From: Erodium maritimum
Lineage: Eukaryota > Streptophyta > Magnoliopsida > Geraniales > Geraniaceae
Direction: 5' to 3'
Length of the DNA: 64,000 nucleotides
NCBI GenBank assembly: GCA_963921825.1
Contig: OY997591.1
Coordinates: 21,757,515 to 21,821,514 of the forward strand
Below the pieces are notes generated by a model. It was not told where the DNA came from. It worked only from the letters and a program-made list of their open reading frames with translations, and made no database searches. This document shows, one piece after another, positions 34,579-45,814 of the stretch. The position numbers and the translations under genes are program-made. How positions within the stretch are numbered: position 1 is the stretch's first letter; every line of letters begins with the position of its first letter.

Positions 34579-36300
34579 CTAACAATTCCGCTTCCGGAGA
34601 ACAATGTCTTTTGATCCAACTGGTCTCCCACGCTTCAGGCGTGCACTAGAGGAAACGATAGCTGCTTTTGCAGTATTACCAGTGACCTTAATTATAGCTG
34701 GTACATTGATTGCATCTATATAAGACCTTGTCATCTTTAACGTGTCTGCAAATGCATCAGGCATTTGATTTGCAACATTTTGCAAATGAATTATTCTCTG
34801 TACTTCAATTTCACATTTGTGTGTGGGTCTAAATGAGACAACAAACTCACTTTCCAAGAAAGTTCATGTCCAACTTCAGGAGGCTTATAAGAGAGTTCAT
34901 GTCTTACTTCAAGAGGCTTATCTTTCTCACCTAGAGGTGGAAATGTTGTCTCATCAAAATGACAATTTACAAATCTTGCAGTAAACAAATCACCCGTCCG
35001 AGGTTCAAGATACCCTATAATGGATGGTGAATCAAAACCAACATATATCCCTAATCGACGTTGGGGTCCCATTTTTGTGCGTTGAGTAGGTGCGATCGTC
35101 ACTTGTACTGCACAACCAAAGGTTTGCAAATGGGATATATTAGGTTGGTGGCCACACACAAGTTGTACAGGAGAATATTGATGGTATGCACTTGGTCTTA
35201 TACGAAATAAAGATGCAGCATGTAATACAGCATATCCCCAAGCAGAAATAGGTAGTTGTGATTGCATTAGTAATGTACGTGCAAGTACCTGTACACGTTT
35301 GATAAACGATTATGCTAAACCATTTTGGGTATGGACATGTGCAACAGGATGTTCAATATCAATCCCTAAAGACATGCAATAATCATCAAATGCTCTTGAT
35401 GTGAACTCATCAACATTATCAAGACGAATCGACTTAATGGGATTATCAGGGAAATGTGCCCTCATCTTAATGATTTGTGCCAACAATTTAGCGAATGTAA
35501 CATTTCGCGTTGACAACAAGCAAATATGAGACCATCTGCTGGATGCGTCTATCAGGACCATAAAATAACAAAATGGTCCACTAGGTCGATGTATAGGGCC
35601 ACATATACCTCCCTGAATCATTTGCAAGAAAGATGGAATTTCAATGTTTGATCTTGGTTTGCGATGGTCGGACCACTAATTTTCCTTATGAACAAGTTGT
35701 ACATGATATCTCATTGGACATTAGGATCTTCTGGTCCTTTAATGAATGCCCACATAAGTTTTCCACAATCCTACGCATCATGGTCGATCTCGGATGACCA
35801 AGAAGATTGTGCCAAAGCATAAAAGCATTTGGATTAATGAACTTATGATTCATTGTTGCGTAGGATTCAACGGTTCTTATGGCTATATAATACAAACCTG
35901 ATGATAGAACCTGTAATTTTTCAAGTACACACTTTTCACCATACTTATTAAAAGTGATACAGAGAAACTCAGTCTCATTTTCACTTCTGGTCTCAACATG
36001 ATATCCGTTGCTACGGATATCTTTGAAGCAAAGTAGATTTCTTCTGGATCTACTTGCATATAAAGCATTATGGGTACTTAACCTTATTCCATTTTCTAAT
36101 ATCAAGGTAGCTCTTCCGGAGACTTCTATCAAATTTTCAGTACCCATAATTGTGCTAACATTTGCTTAAACCAAGGTTAGATAAGAGAAATATTTTTTAT
36201 CTCTTAAGATTGTGTGCGTCGACGCGCAATCAACAATACATAAGTCGTCATCATTTCTGCAAATACGTAACCCATAGTTGGGATCCATATCCTGTCATAA
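34579..36300 (-). pseudogene. Copia F pol remnant: protease, pre-integrase and integrase regions
   Basis: Read right to left: a copia protease-like stretch (DCASTHTILRDKKYF near 36220), the GAG-pre-integrase domain with a zinc-binding HNLLGHP at about 35800, the integrase core at 35627-35310 (FMVLIDASSRWSHI, then FDDYCMSLGIDIEHPVAHVH), and the integrase C-terminal part at 35267-34791 (FGCAVQV and GIYVGFDSPSIIGYLEP). A basic KRGRPVGSKD linker lies near 34600. It is broken in several places. Confidence 0.85.
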
Positions 36301-36348
36301 AAAGTATTATATTAGTTTATAAACTTAGGAAAGGATTACAAAAACATC

Positions 36349-36383
<35 letters not shown>

Positions 36384-36654
36384 GGGTTGGTATCAAATAC
36401 AAACCACCCCTTATTGTGCAAACTACGAACTCACCAGGTGCTGACACGTGGGCGCGCGCGCTGCTGGTGCGCGCGCACAGTGCTGACACGTGGCGCGCAT
36501 AATGCTAATAGTTTGGGCGCACAGTGCTAATAGTTTGGCACTGTGCTAAACTATTAGCACTGTGCGCGCCAAACTATTAGCACCGTGCGCGCGCGTGGTC
36601 AACACACTCACGCGCGCGGGCAGAGGCGCGCGCGAATCTGCCACGTGTCTTGGC

Positions 36655-36656
<2 letters not shown>
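36384..36656. mobile_element. Small non-autonomous element with strong hairpin, relative of E by its left end
   Basis: Lies between two TA microsatellites. Its left end, GGGTTGGTATCAAATACAAA, followed by CTACGAACT, lines up with the left end of E (GGGACGCTATCAGGTGCGAA, then CTGCGAACT). The centre is a long GC-rich hairpin: ACAGTGCTAATAGTTT (36521-36536) pairs with AAACTATTAGCACTGT (36548-36563). CGCGCG-rich runs flank it. The right end does not match the left as an inverted repeat, so the class is uncertain. Confidence 0.5.

Positions 36657-36732
<76 letters not shown>
36657..36732. repeat. (TA)n microsatellite, ~75 bp
   Basis: Uninterrupted TA dinucleotides between the small hairpin element and the left end of MULE E. 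A shorter TA run flanks the right end of E at 59423-59436. These look like the target site of E, so its target duplication cannot be told from the repeat itself. Confidence 0.9.
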
Positions 36733-36735
<3 letters not shown>

Positions 36736-36782
36736 ACGCTATCAGGTGCGAACCCCCTGTAATATGCGAACCTGCGAACTGT
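36733..36782 (+). repeat. Left terminal inverted repeat of MULE E
   Basis: GGGACGCTATCAGGTGCGAA, then CCCCCTGTAATATGCGAACC and TGCGAACT. About 39 of 49 aligned positions match the reverse complement of the right end by eye. It contains an internal GTGCGAACC/ATGCGAACC direct repeat that both ends share. Confidence 0.8.
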
Positions 36783-37600
36783 ATCAGGACCGTCGATCTA
36801 TCAATAGCGCGCGTGATCTACGGCTCAGAGCTAAGCGTGCGATAGCGCGCGAATTGGAACAAATTCTAGGCCACGCGCCTCTTCTCAGGGGCAAAAATGG
36901 AATTTACCATTTTTAATTACGCGCGCGGCCCAGATTCTCTCGCAAAACAAAATAATAATATCCGCAATCTAATCCTGGTCTTTTGAGATTTTAAATTAGA
37001 CCAAATTTTCGTAAATAAAAACTGATAAACACAGTGCTTGTCGTTTTAAACTGAAAAAAAATTAAAAAATTCTGATCCTGAAACAAATTCTTCTATATAT
37101 GCAAAAAATAATAGTAGTATAATAAAAATAATTATGTCTGCTTTCTTTGCCTATCACTTCACCTCTTTAGTGTATATGCAAAAAATTTGTTCTTTATCCG
37201 CAAACAGATATATCAATATCAGCAAACAGATTCCATTTTGGTTTAGTTTGTGTAGATTCCATTATATTCTTAAACAATAAAAAATAAATACTCAAAAAAA
37301 CACTCTATGTATGCTCCTCTTTAGCTTTTACGTAAACAGTTTGTAAGTTTTCCGCAGAAGATTATATTGTTATCCGCAGACGAGAAAAACTGTATCCGCA
37401 GAAGATTTCATTTTGGTTTAGTTTGTTAGTTACGCAAACAGTTTGTTAGTTATCCGCAGAAGATTATATAGTTTCCGCAGAAGATTATATCCTTTTCCGT
37501 AGAAGATTACATCGTTTTCCTCATATGAGATATAGATGAAACCATTAAAGATTAAACATGTTTAGGAACTCAACAATCCAACTAAACCCTACAATTTGCC
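36783..37600. other. Left subterminal region of E, non-coding
   Basis: GC-rich near the terminus (GCGCGC clusters, including TAGCGCGCGAATTG at 36843-36856), then AT-rich with several TATCCGCAGAAGATTATAT-like units at 37340-37510. No gene. Probably terminal recognition and promoter DNA. Confidence 0.5.
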
Positions 37601-37684
37601 TATATATACAGAAAAACTGCGCAAAGAAAACATAAACTCAACATCAACTCTTAGCAAACCTCAACCCTATCCCAATTATAAACC

Positions 37685-37999
37685 ATGAATGCTTCCAACA
37701 CCGAGAAGGGTAAGAGCACAAACATCCATCTTCTAACAAAGGAAGAGGTGCTGAAGAGGGGAGATGCCATATTCGCAAAATACAACGTTCTTCTCAATGT
37801 TGAGAAGGTCACAATGAAGCAAAAGAACTTAAAGGTGATGATGCTGGAGGCAAAACTTGATATCGATCTTCTTGTGGTTGAGACAGCCAAAATCGCCGAT
37901 AACGACATGTCAGGTGACTGCATAACTATAGCCAAAGACCTCTTGTGCAGAGTGACAGAAGTTAACAGGGCACTGGATGTTGCTCTGGGTATGTTGTAG
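37685..37999 (+). CDS. Tiny gene 1 of MULE E, helical 104-residue protein
   Basis: Single exon, ATG at 37685, TATA box at 37601-37609 (TATATATAC). The protein is Lys- and Leu-rich and helical: LKVMMLEAKLDIDLLVVETA in the middle and TEVNRALDVAL at the end. Its middle and C-terminus resemble the pair at 46413 and 47214 (ELELQILASDVGEELCTDM, then KITEVIIAVNKAMKL). No known domain. Likely a diverged member of the element's small coiled-coil family. Cellular role unknown; the Lys-rich N-terminus would allow nuclear or nucleic-acid contact, but that is a guess. Confidence 0.65.
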   Translation: MNASNTEKGKSTNIHLLTKEEVLKRGDAIFAKYNVLLNVEKVTMKQKNLKVMMLEAKLDIDLLVVETAKIADNDMSGDCITIAKDLLCRVTEVNRALDVALGML

Positions 38000-38363
38000 T
38001 TGGGTACCAAAGAATGAAAGACCTAGAAGAAGATGGTTTTCTTCTACTCCTTTTTTGTATGGTGCTCTTTTGTTCAACCTGTGTTATGAATGAAAATATT
38101 TCCTAGAAATATCATTTGCTCTATTTAGCTTTTCGGCAAACATTGTGTTCTTCATCCGCAAACTATTATATCGATATCCGCAAAAGGATTTCAGTTTGGT
38201 TTACTTTTTTGCAAATTGGAAGGATTATCTACGCAAACTGGGGTTCTTATATTCGCAAACCAAAACAACTTTATCCACAAACCAAAATTTAATGTTAAAC
38301 ATGATTGATTTCATATGTTGAAAATATTTACTTTCCACAAAAAAAAAAAAAAAACTACAGTAA

Positions 38364-38974
38364 TTAAGCATCATCAGCATCCCAGAAATCTTCTTCATCT
38401 TCAACAACTCCTTCCTCAGGATCCTCCCCATATGGGTCTATGTTGTCTTCTTCTTCCTCATCTCCCTCTTGCTCTTCTTCATCATCCTCTGGATGGACAT
38501 CTTCTTCATCATCATCCAGCCAATCTTCATCAACATAACAACTGTCTTCTTCATCATCCTCTGCGGGAGCAGGTTCGGGGGCAGTTGCGGAACAGGTGCG
38601 GTCGGAGGTTCTTCTTCTTCCTCATTCTCCTCTTCTTCTTCATCCTCATTCTCCTCCTTTTCTTCCTCATTCTCCTCTTCTTCTTCATCTTCTTTCTCAT
38701 TGTCCTCTTCATCTTCATATTCATCCGGGGGTGATTCATAATCAGGATCCCCCGGTTGAGGAATGTCGTACTCATTAATGAGAGGGTCATCATCATCATC
38801 AGAGGAAGAGGAGGAGGAAGAAGGATTCGGCCTGCGCCTCTTTGAACAGACGTCGTCGTCGTCATCATCACTACTGAAGATTTGTGATGGTGGAGACTTG
38901 CATTCGAAAGATTGCCATTTGTCTCCATCACTGTTAGAATACAGAATAGATGGAGACTTGGGAGATGATGACAT
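38364..38974 (-). CDS. Acidic Asp/Glu-rich protein of MULE E, reading frame shifted
   Basis: The ATG at 38974 opens MSSSPKSPSILYSNSDGDKW, a basic KRRR patch, a Ser run and a long Glu/Asp-rich tract. Near 38590 the good frame changes by one base: downstream, the continuing acidic frame (AEDDEEDSCYVDEDWLDDDE, ending EDFWDADDA) runs to a stop at 38366-38364. The whole span is one base short of a multiple of three, so a one-base indel in or near the CCCCC run is the simplest view. The frame actually following the ATG ends 38438 with a basic nonsense tail. The upstream antisense-like Ser-rich frames are shadows. Function unknown; acidic tracts of this sort often contact basic chromatin proteins. 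Confidence 0.55.
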
Positions 38975-39479
38975 GGCTATCTACTACGATAGGGATGATG
39001 AGAAAATAGTTGATTTGTGTTTAAATATAAAGATACCAAAAGGGTATCAGAAAATTTGGAGAAATGGAACGACGCCATTAATTTGGGAAGCTTTTCGTTT
39101 GGCGCGAAGAGATTTTTGTAATGATGACAGAAGATATTGAAATGAAAGGACGAAATGAAAGGGCGGTTGTAGTCAGATCAAAAATGAAACGAAGGTTGCG
39201 TGTATTCACATCAAAAATTAAAAATCATGATTAACTTACTTTTTACTGCATGCTTGACACGTGTTATAACCTGTTGAATTTCGGAAATTAATATTCTGAA
39301 AATACAAAATTCTAGTTTGCGGAAATAATGATTCTGTCTTACGTATAATGATTTACCTGTTTGCGGAAATTACAATGCCGTTTTGCGAGTAATGGACATT
39401 CTGTTTGCAAAAATGTTCTTTCATCACATTACGTGCGTGCTGGGCACGTGTGCCATCAAAAACCCTAAATCAATACCCC

Positions 39480-39487
39480 TATAAATA
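39480..39487 (+). promoter_or_regulatory. TATA box of tiny gene 2
   Basis: CCCCTATAAATATACCC, 74 bp before the ATG. The same core, CCCCTATAAATA, occurs at 40564-40571 before gene 3. Similar boxes stand before every tiny gene: 41708 (gene 4), 46339 (gene 5), 47140 (gene 6), 48432 (gene 7) and 49577 (gene 8). Confidence 0.7.
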
Positions 39488-39560
39488 TACCCATTCTATC
39501 ACCGATAAAAAATTATTCACACTCACATCTCTTCTGAATTATTAGATCATATATACGAAA

Positions 39561-39827
39561 ATGGAGTCATCATCAAAAAGACTCAAAATCGAAGTTCTTG
39601 ACAAAGAACATCTTGCATCCGTGCGTGAGCTTCGTAACCTGAAGATGTCTATCATCAAATCACATTTGATTTTAGTACAAAACAAGGTGGACAAACTGAA
39701 GGATGAATTATATGCAGAAGACATATCCAACGCGGATGAAGAACACAAGGAGTGCATGAAGAGTATGAGGAAGACTCTCACGTTGTATAAGGCTATGATT
39801 GGAACCGTTGTAGAAGGGCGCCTCTAA
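39561..39827 (+). CDS. Tiny gene 2 of MULE E, 88-residue coiled-coil protein
   Basis: Single exon from ATG 39561, with a TATA box 74 bp upstream. The protein starts MESSSKRLKIEVL, then LKMSIIKSHLILVQNKVDKL, an acidic ISNADEEHKEC turn and a final helix, MRKTLTLYKAMIGTVV. About two thirds of residues match tiny gene 3, which lies 1.08 kb downstream in the same orientation with a matching promoter. It is therefore a tandem duplicate under coding constraint. No known domain; predicted wholly helical. Conserved core across the family: K-x4-I-K/Q-x2-H/N, then V-x2-L-x2-E/D-L/I. Confidence 0.75.
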   Translation: MESSSKRLKIEVLDKEHLASVRELRNLKMSIIKSHLILVQNKVDKLKDELYAEDISNADEEHKECMKSMRKTLTLYKAMIGTVVEGRL

Positions 39828-40644
39828 GGGATTGCATGAATTTTCCCTACTGTTTTGATGTGTTTTGTGTTTGCTTTTGGTTCATCTGTATAATGTCCTT
39901 ATTTTTGTTGTTCCTGACTACAGATGAATCAATGAAAAGTTTTTTTTTTAAGTAAATATGCACAAAAATTTAGACAACATAATACAATATACTACCTAGA
40001 TTGCAAAATGAACACAATGGTTCCGCAAACAAGATGCCTTGTATTCACAAACTCGTAAATTCACAAACGCAAACTTCATAATTCGTTATTGTTTAATATT
40101 TGAGAAAATATTTCATGTGGCTCAAGATAGATTTACCGAAGATAAAAATATCAAATGGGTATCAGAAAATTTGGGGAAATGGGACGACGCCATTAATTTG
40201 CGAATCTTTTCGTTTGTCGCAAAGAGATTTTTGCAATGATGACAGAAGATATTGAAATGAAATCGCGAAATGAAAGGGCGGTTGCGTGTATTCACATCAA
40301 AAATTAAAATCATGATTACCTTACTTTTTACTACATGCTTGACACGTCTTCTACCCTGTTGAATTTCGGAAATTAATATTCTGAAGATACAAAATTCTTG
40401 TTTGCGGAAATAATCATTATGTTTTACAGAAAATGGTTTACAAGTTTGCGGAAATTACAATGACGTTTTGCGAATAATGGACATTCTATTTCAAAAATGT
40501 GCTTTTATCACATTACCTGCGTGCTTGGCACGTGTCCCACCAAATACTGTATATCAATACCCCTATAAATAAACCCCCTCTATCACAGATAAAAAATTAT
40601 TCACACTCACATCTCTTCTGAATTATCAGATCATATACACTAAA

Positions 40645-40911
40645 ATGGAATCATCATCAAAAAAACTCAAAATGGAAGTTCTAGCCAAAGAACATCATGT
40701 ATCCGTACGTGAGCTTCGACATCTGAAGATGTCCATCATCAAGTCCCATTTGATGATAGCACATGACAGGGTGGTCAACCTGATGGCTGAATTGGAAGAA
40801 GAAGACATATCCAACGCGGATGAAGAACACATGGATTGTAGGGAAAGCATGGCGAACAAACTCTTGAAGTATAAGTGTGCACTTAGAATAATTGTGAAAG
40901 AGAGCTCCTAA
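40645..40911 (+). CDS. Tiny gene 3 of MULE E, 88-residue coiled-coil protein
   Basis: Tandem paralogue of the gene at 39561: MESSSKKLKMEVLAKEH, LKMSIIKSHLMIAHDRVVNL, ISNADEEHMDC and a final LLKYKCALRIIV helix. TATAAATAA lies at 40564, 81 bp before the ATG. Same length, no indels, and substitutions spread over the protein, which is what selection on a protein would leave. Part of the 1.08-kb duplicated block. Confidence 0.75.
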   Translation: MESSSKKLKMEVLAKEHHVSVRELRHLKMSIIKSHLMIAHDRVVNLMAELEEEDISNADEEHMDCRESMANKLLKYKCALRIIVKESS

Positions 40912-41776
40912 GGGATTGCTTGTACTTTTGGTTCTGTTTTCATGTCTTTTGTGTTGGCTTTTGGTTCTTCTGTTTGATGCCGTATTTTTTGTTGTTTTTT
41001 CAGACTCCAGATGAATCAATGAAAAGCTTTTTGTTTAACTAAATATGCATTAAAATTGACACAATATATTACAATATACTACCTAGTTTGCACAATGGTT
41101 CCGCAAACAAGATGCCTTGTATTCTATTAATTTGCGGATCTTTTCGTTTGTCGCAATGAGATTTTTGCAATGATGACAGAAGATATTGAAATGAAATCGC
41201 GAAATGAACACAATGGTTCCGCAAACAAGATGCCTTCTATTCTCAAACTGACACCATTAATTTATGAATCTTTTCGTTTGTCGCAAAGATATTTTTGCAA
41301 TGATGACAGAAGATATTCAAATGAAATCGAGAAATGAACACAATGGTTCCGCAAACAAGATGCCTTGTATTCACAAACTCGTAAATTAACAAACGCAAAC
41401 TTCATAATTTGTTATTGTTTAATATTTGAGAAAATATTTCGTGTGGCTCTAGAGAGATTTACTAAGGATACTTATCGTAAAATGGTGAGATTTGGAAGTG
41501 ACACGTGTCAAGACACGATTGTATACTGCAAAGAGCCAGTGATTTTTATTTTGAGGATAATTTTATAATTGTTTGAAAATTTAATACACATGTAATACAA
41601 ATCGTCAATATTGGATAAAACACTTGATATTCTGACCTTGAAAAGTAACTACCCACTAACCCCATTACTTTGTTGAAGATTACAATAATACCCCCTATGA
41701 CCATTGCTATAAATACAACTACTGAGTAACTACTTTCACACATCTTTCACTCTTCAACTCAAAAAAAGTAACGAAA

Positions 41777-42046
41777 ATGGCCTCAATGAATGCTGAATGG
41801 GCTCGTATGAATGCCGATGATGAAGCCAGGCGTTTGGCTTCCATCCACCATTTATGGAAGCTCAAATACACAAAAATCCAATACAATATGATGATGATTG
41901 ATGCGCAGGTGGTGAAGCTCCTGGCTGAAATAGAAACGGACGAAAACCTTACCTGGAACACAGAAGAAAGAGCTTCGAAGGAACGCATGCTTGAGAAACT
42001 GAGGGAGTATCAAGAATTCCTCGGGAAAATAACTGTAGATCCCTGA
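41777..42046 (+). CDS. Tiny gene 4 of MULE E, 89-residue coiled-coil protein
   Basis: ATG at 41777, TATAAATA at 41708-41715. It starts MASMNAEWARMNADDEARRL. The core LKYTKIQYNMMMIDAQVVKL and the end MLEKLREYQEFLGKI line up with genes 2, 3, 7 and 8. More diverged than the tandem pairs. Lies upstream of the transposase, same strand. Confidence 0.7.
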   Translation: MASMNAEWARMNADDEARRLASIHHLWKLKYTKIQYNMMMIDAQVVKLLAEIETDENLTWNTEERASKERMLEKLREYQEFLGKITVDP

Positions 42047-42456
42047 GCCACATCCAGAAGAAGATTTGTGGTATCTAGTTTTTCATGCATGTGTTCTTTT
42101 ATGTTTTTGTTTGGTGTTTCACACACCATCTTTTCGTAATGAATCTATAAATATTCTCAAACTAGATGCTGTATTTTCTCAAACCATGCTTTCTGTATTC
42201 TCAACATGAGTGACAGTATCCGCAAACAATAACTTATAAATCCGCAACCTAGTTATGAAATATCCGCAAACTACTTCGGTAATATCCGCAAACTTCACAT
42301 TAAAAATCCGAAAACTAAATGTGAAATACGCAAATAATCTACTCGCTAATAAAATAAAATGTTTCGATTGAACTTTCAAAATTGAATCTGGTTCGTCCAT
42401 TGCGAATAATATATCGACAGTCCTAGATTAGCGCGCGAATTGACCCAACCTTTCTC

Positions 42457-42463
42457 TATAAAA
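42457..42463 (+). promoter_or_regulatory. TATA box of the E transposase, next to a copy of the terminal motif
   Basis: CTATAAAACC, ~330 bp before the predicted ATG at 42784. Just upstream, at 42429-42442, stands TAGCGCGCGAATTG, identical over 14 bases to 36843-36856 near the left terminus. The transposase could bind both sites and so control its own gene (inference). Confidence 0.6.
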
Positions 42464-42783
42464 CCTCGAAATTCAAAAACGGAAAGTTCCTAAACAAGAA
42501 ATAGGAAATCGAATTAAACACAGAGTTACAAAGTCTCTCGAAAATTTCTCTACGATTTTCCAAGTATCAACCCTAGATCGGAGTTTTCTCGAAGAAATCT
42601 AGATCACGGACAAGGTTAAAAGACTCTGATTCTTCGAAACTTGATTCCAAAAACAAAATCTCATATCGCACCTGAGATCGCACGAGAGATCGCACCTGAG
42701 ATCGTCGAAATCGCAACAGAGGTCGCCGGAGATATTGATTGCTATCGTCGGATTTTAACACAGCAAACAATACACAAATCGAG

Positions 42784-45783
42784 ATGTCATCTAAATTATG
42801 TAAGTATAGATCTATTCAACAAAATTGATTTTAATCTACAATCGCTGCAAATTCTAATTTTCTGTCAACCAAAACGTCATGATCAAGGTGGTTTTTTTAT
42901 CCGTAAACTAGAATGCCTAGATACTCAAAACAGTATTTTGTGTTGTACGATCTTTAGCAACATATAATATTTATTTCTTGTCAAACAATATATAAAATCT
43001 CCTCCATGACAAATTCTCAAACTAGGTGTTCAATATCCGCAAACTAACTTGCTTATTTCCGCAAAGCTTAAATAATCTACTTTGCCTGTTACTATATACT
43101 ACTGCCTGTATATGAATTTGAGTACATTATAACTATCTGATTCTATGTGTGCTGTATATGCAATGAGAAATTATTACATCCTCAAACTGATCCTTATTTC
43201 GATGAATATCAGCTGCAGGAACAGACAGTGATTGTACTGCAGAATCAGATCTCCAAAACACTGTTCTGTTTTCTGCTGGAGGAACCAGGATATACTTGCC
43301 ATCCTGCCAGCCTGAACGAACCCCGTTTGTAGAAAAGGAATTCAAGACACTGAATAAGGCGATAGATTTCTACCAAAATTACGCTAGACTGTCTGGATTC
43401 ACTACAAGAAGGTCTACCGAGAAGAAGGATAAAACAAACAACATAAAGCTAAAGTACATGGTATGCTCCAAACAGGGTGAGATCCCTGAACAAAACAGTC
43501 CTCAAATTTTGAAGCCTACAAAAAAGAGGAACAGATTGCTCACAAGAATTAATTGTGAAGCAATGATAAGGTTCACATTTGTTTCGGAGGAATTGGGATA
43601 CAAAGTATCAAAATTTGTTGAAGGTCATAACCACCCTATGGTTGGAGCGGAGCACATACATGAGATAAGAGGTAACCGACACATGGAAGGCAACCATGTT
43701 GAGTATATGAACTTTTGCGAGAGATCGGGAATAGGTCTCTCAAAGGCACACAGACTAATCAGTGAAACACGCGGAGGCCCCAGCCATGTTGGAGCTTTGA
43801 AGCAAGATTTCTTCAACTACCACAGGGACTTAAAAGCCTATATTGGAGGAAGTGATGTTCAGATAATCCTTGACCAGTTCCGTGACAAGAAGGTAGCCAA
43901 CAACAAGTTCTACTATGAGTACGATGTTGACCCAAGCGGAAGCCTCACTAAACTATTCTGGTGTGATGAAATAGCTATCAAGAATTACGAGCTTTACGGA
44001 GATAATGTTTCCTTTGACACAACTTACAGGACTAACCAGTAAGCATAACTCGTATTCGTTAATCCATTGAAAAAGAAATTTTGAACATTATTCTTTATTA
44101 ACGATTGATGTTTTGTAGGTACTCGATGCCATTTTGTCCGTTTACAGGAGTAGACAACTATGACAAATCTGTGACTTATGGGCTGGGACTGGTAACACAT
44201 GAGGATATCGAGTCTTTCACTTGGATGTTTAACGCTTTTCTGAAAGCGATGAATGGGAAGCAACCAATGTATCTGGTGACAGATCAAGACCCAGCAATGA
44301 AAGTTGCAATACCGAAAGTCATGACAGAGACTAAGCACAAACTCTGCATGTGGCACATTATGAATAAGATTCGTCTTAAGGTCAGTCTCTATAAGAAAAT
44401 CATATACTCTGTATCCACATCTTGTAATGCTTTTTTACACAAAACATTTTATTCTTAATATGGTTCTCATAGTTAACTACTATGCGATGAGTTTATATTT
44501 TTATTCTCAAACTGTTATGTCTGTTTTCTCAATCTATGAACACAAAATATCCATACGCCACAGTATTGTCAATTTCTGTTATTTATTTCTTCGACTTTAC
44601 AAATCTTACAAAAAATGTTACAGGTGCCTGGAAGTGTAACAAATGATACAGACTTTGAGAAAAGGTTGGATTCCATAGTATACAACAACCTTATAGGCCC
44701 TGATGAGTTTGATGAAGAGTGGGCTAGCATCATTGAAGACTTCAATTTGCAGGACAACACTTGGCTCAATGGCATATTCGATCTGCGACACAGTTGGATC
44801 CCAGCATACCATAGGGATTTCCCAATGGGGCTGTTTATGAGAACAACATCAAGGTCTGAATCAGTCAACCGGGCCTATAAACAACTCACAGATCAGTACC
44901 TAAACCTTGTTCACTTGATCTGGCGGTGTGCAGTGGTGATAGAGAACCAAAGGAGTGAGCATTTCAGTCTTATGATGCACAGCTACAATTCATATCCGGT
45001 GCTGAAGACAAACACGTGGTTTGAAGCGGATGCTTGGAGCGTATACACACACACTGTGTTTGCTGACATACAAAAGCATATAGTTTACGCTCTCAACCGC
45101 TGCAGTTTGCCAGGCATGGATGACACCGCAGATGACACCATTGTCCATAAAGTCAGGGATTCGTCGATTATTAAAGATGGTAAGGAATTCAGGGTGACTT
45201 GGACGATGAGTACAAACAACTTTGAGTGCAATTGCAACAAGCTTCTAACAACGGGCTATATATGTTCTCACATATTCTTTGCGCTGCAAAACACAACGTT
45301 AAGGAAGATTCCTAGGACGCTGGTAAACCCGAGATGGTGTAAAGATACAAACTTGACAGCTACATTGTCTTCTAATGGTGTTGCACCTGAAGGTCCTAGT
45401 CTGAAGGACGATGAAGTTATGGATGCAGTGAAAACCAGGTTTACTGAAATGATTGGGACAGAAGATGCAGCAATTTCAAGTATTCGAGGATTGTTGGACA
45501 CTCTAAATCGATACAGAGTGAAGACGGTGGATGACATAGTGAATGAGAATAGACTCAATAGAACAAGTTTCATAGCATCGGTGACAGGGATCAAATTACC
45601 AGAAATAGTCACTGTCCAGCCTCCAAATATCACAAACACCAAGGGCTCTCGCTTGCGATCTGGGAGTAGAATGATCAGCAATAAAGAAAAGGCAATCAAT
45701 GCTAGTAACAAGCGAAAACGGCTATGCGCCACATGCCGCACATTGCAAGACCATGACAAAAGGACCTGCCCTCTGAATATGAA

Positions 45784-45814
<31 letters not shown>

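Larger units (their letters stand above)
38985..41460 (+). repeat. Duplicated ~1.08-kb block of MULE E with extra partial copies
   Basis: 39160-39950 and 40240-41035 match along promoter, gene and 3' region. Pieces recur again: GATTTTTGTAATGATGACAG-like stretches stand at 39108, 40228, 41160 and 41290, and GCAAACAAGATGCCTTGTAT-like stretches at 40025, 41104, 41221 and 41351. This points to repeated unequal exchange or slippage within the element. Confidence 0.75.

Noticed and set aside
36384-36656. Helitron end (hairpin followed by CTAA)
   Set aside because: A hairpin precedes CTAA, but the next base is A rather than T, the left side lacks a convincing TC start, and the left end matches the MULE E terminus better.
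36585-36845. 86-residue frame with long Ile-Tyr run
   Set aside because: Translation of the TA microsatellite.
38763-39140. Plus-strand Ser/Glu-rich frame opposite the acidic gene
   Set aside because: Antisense shadow of GAT/GAG/TCC-rich coding sequence; the minus strand has the better start and composition.
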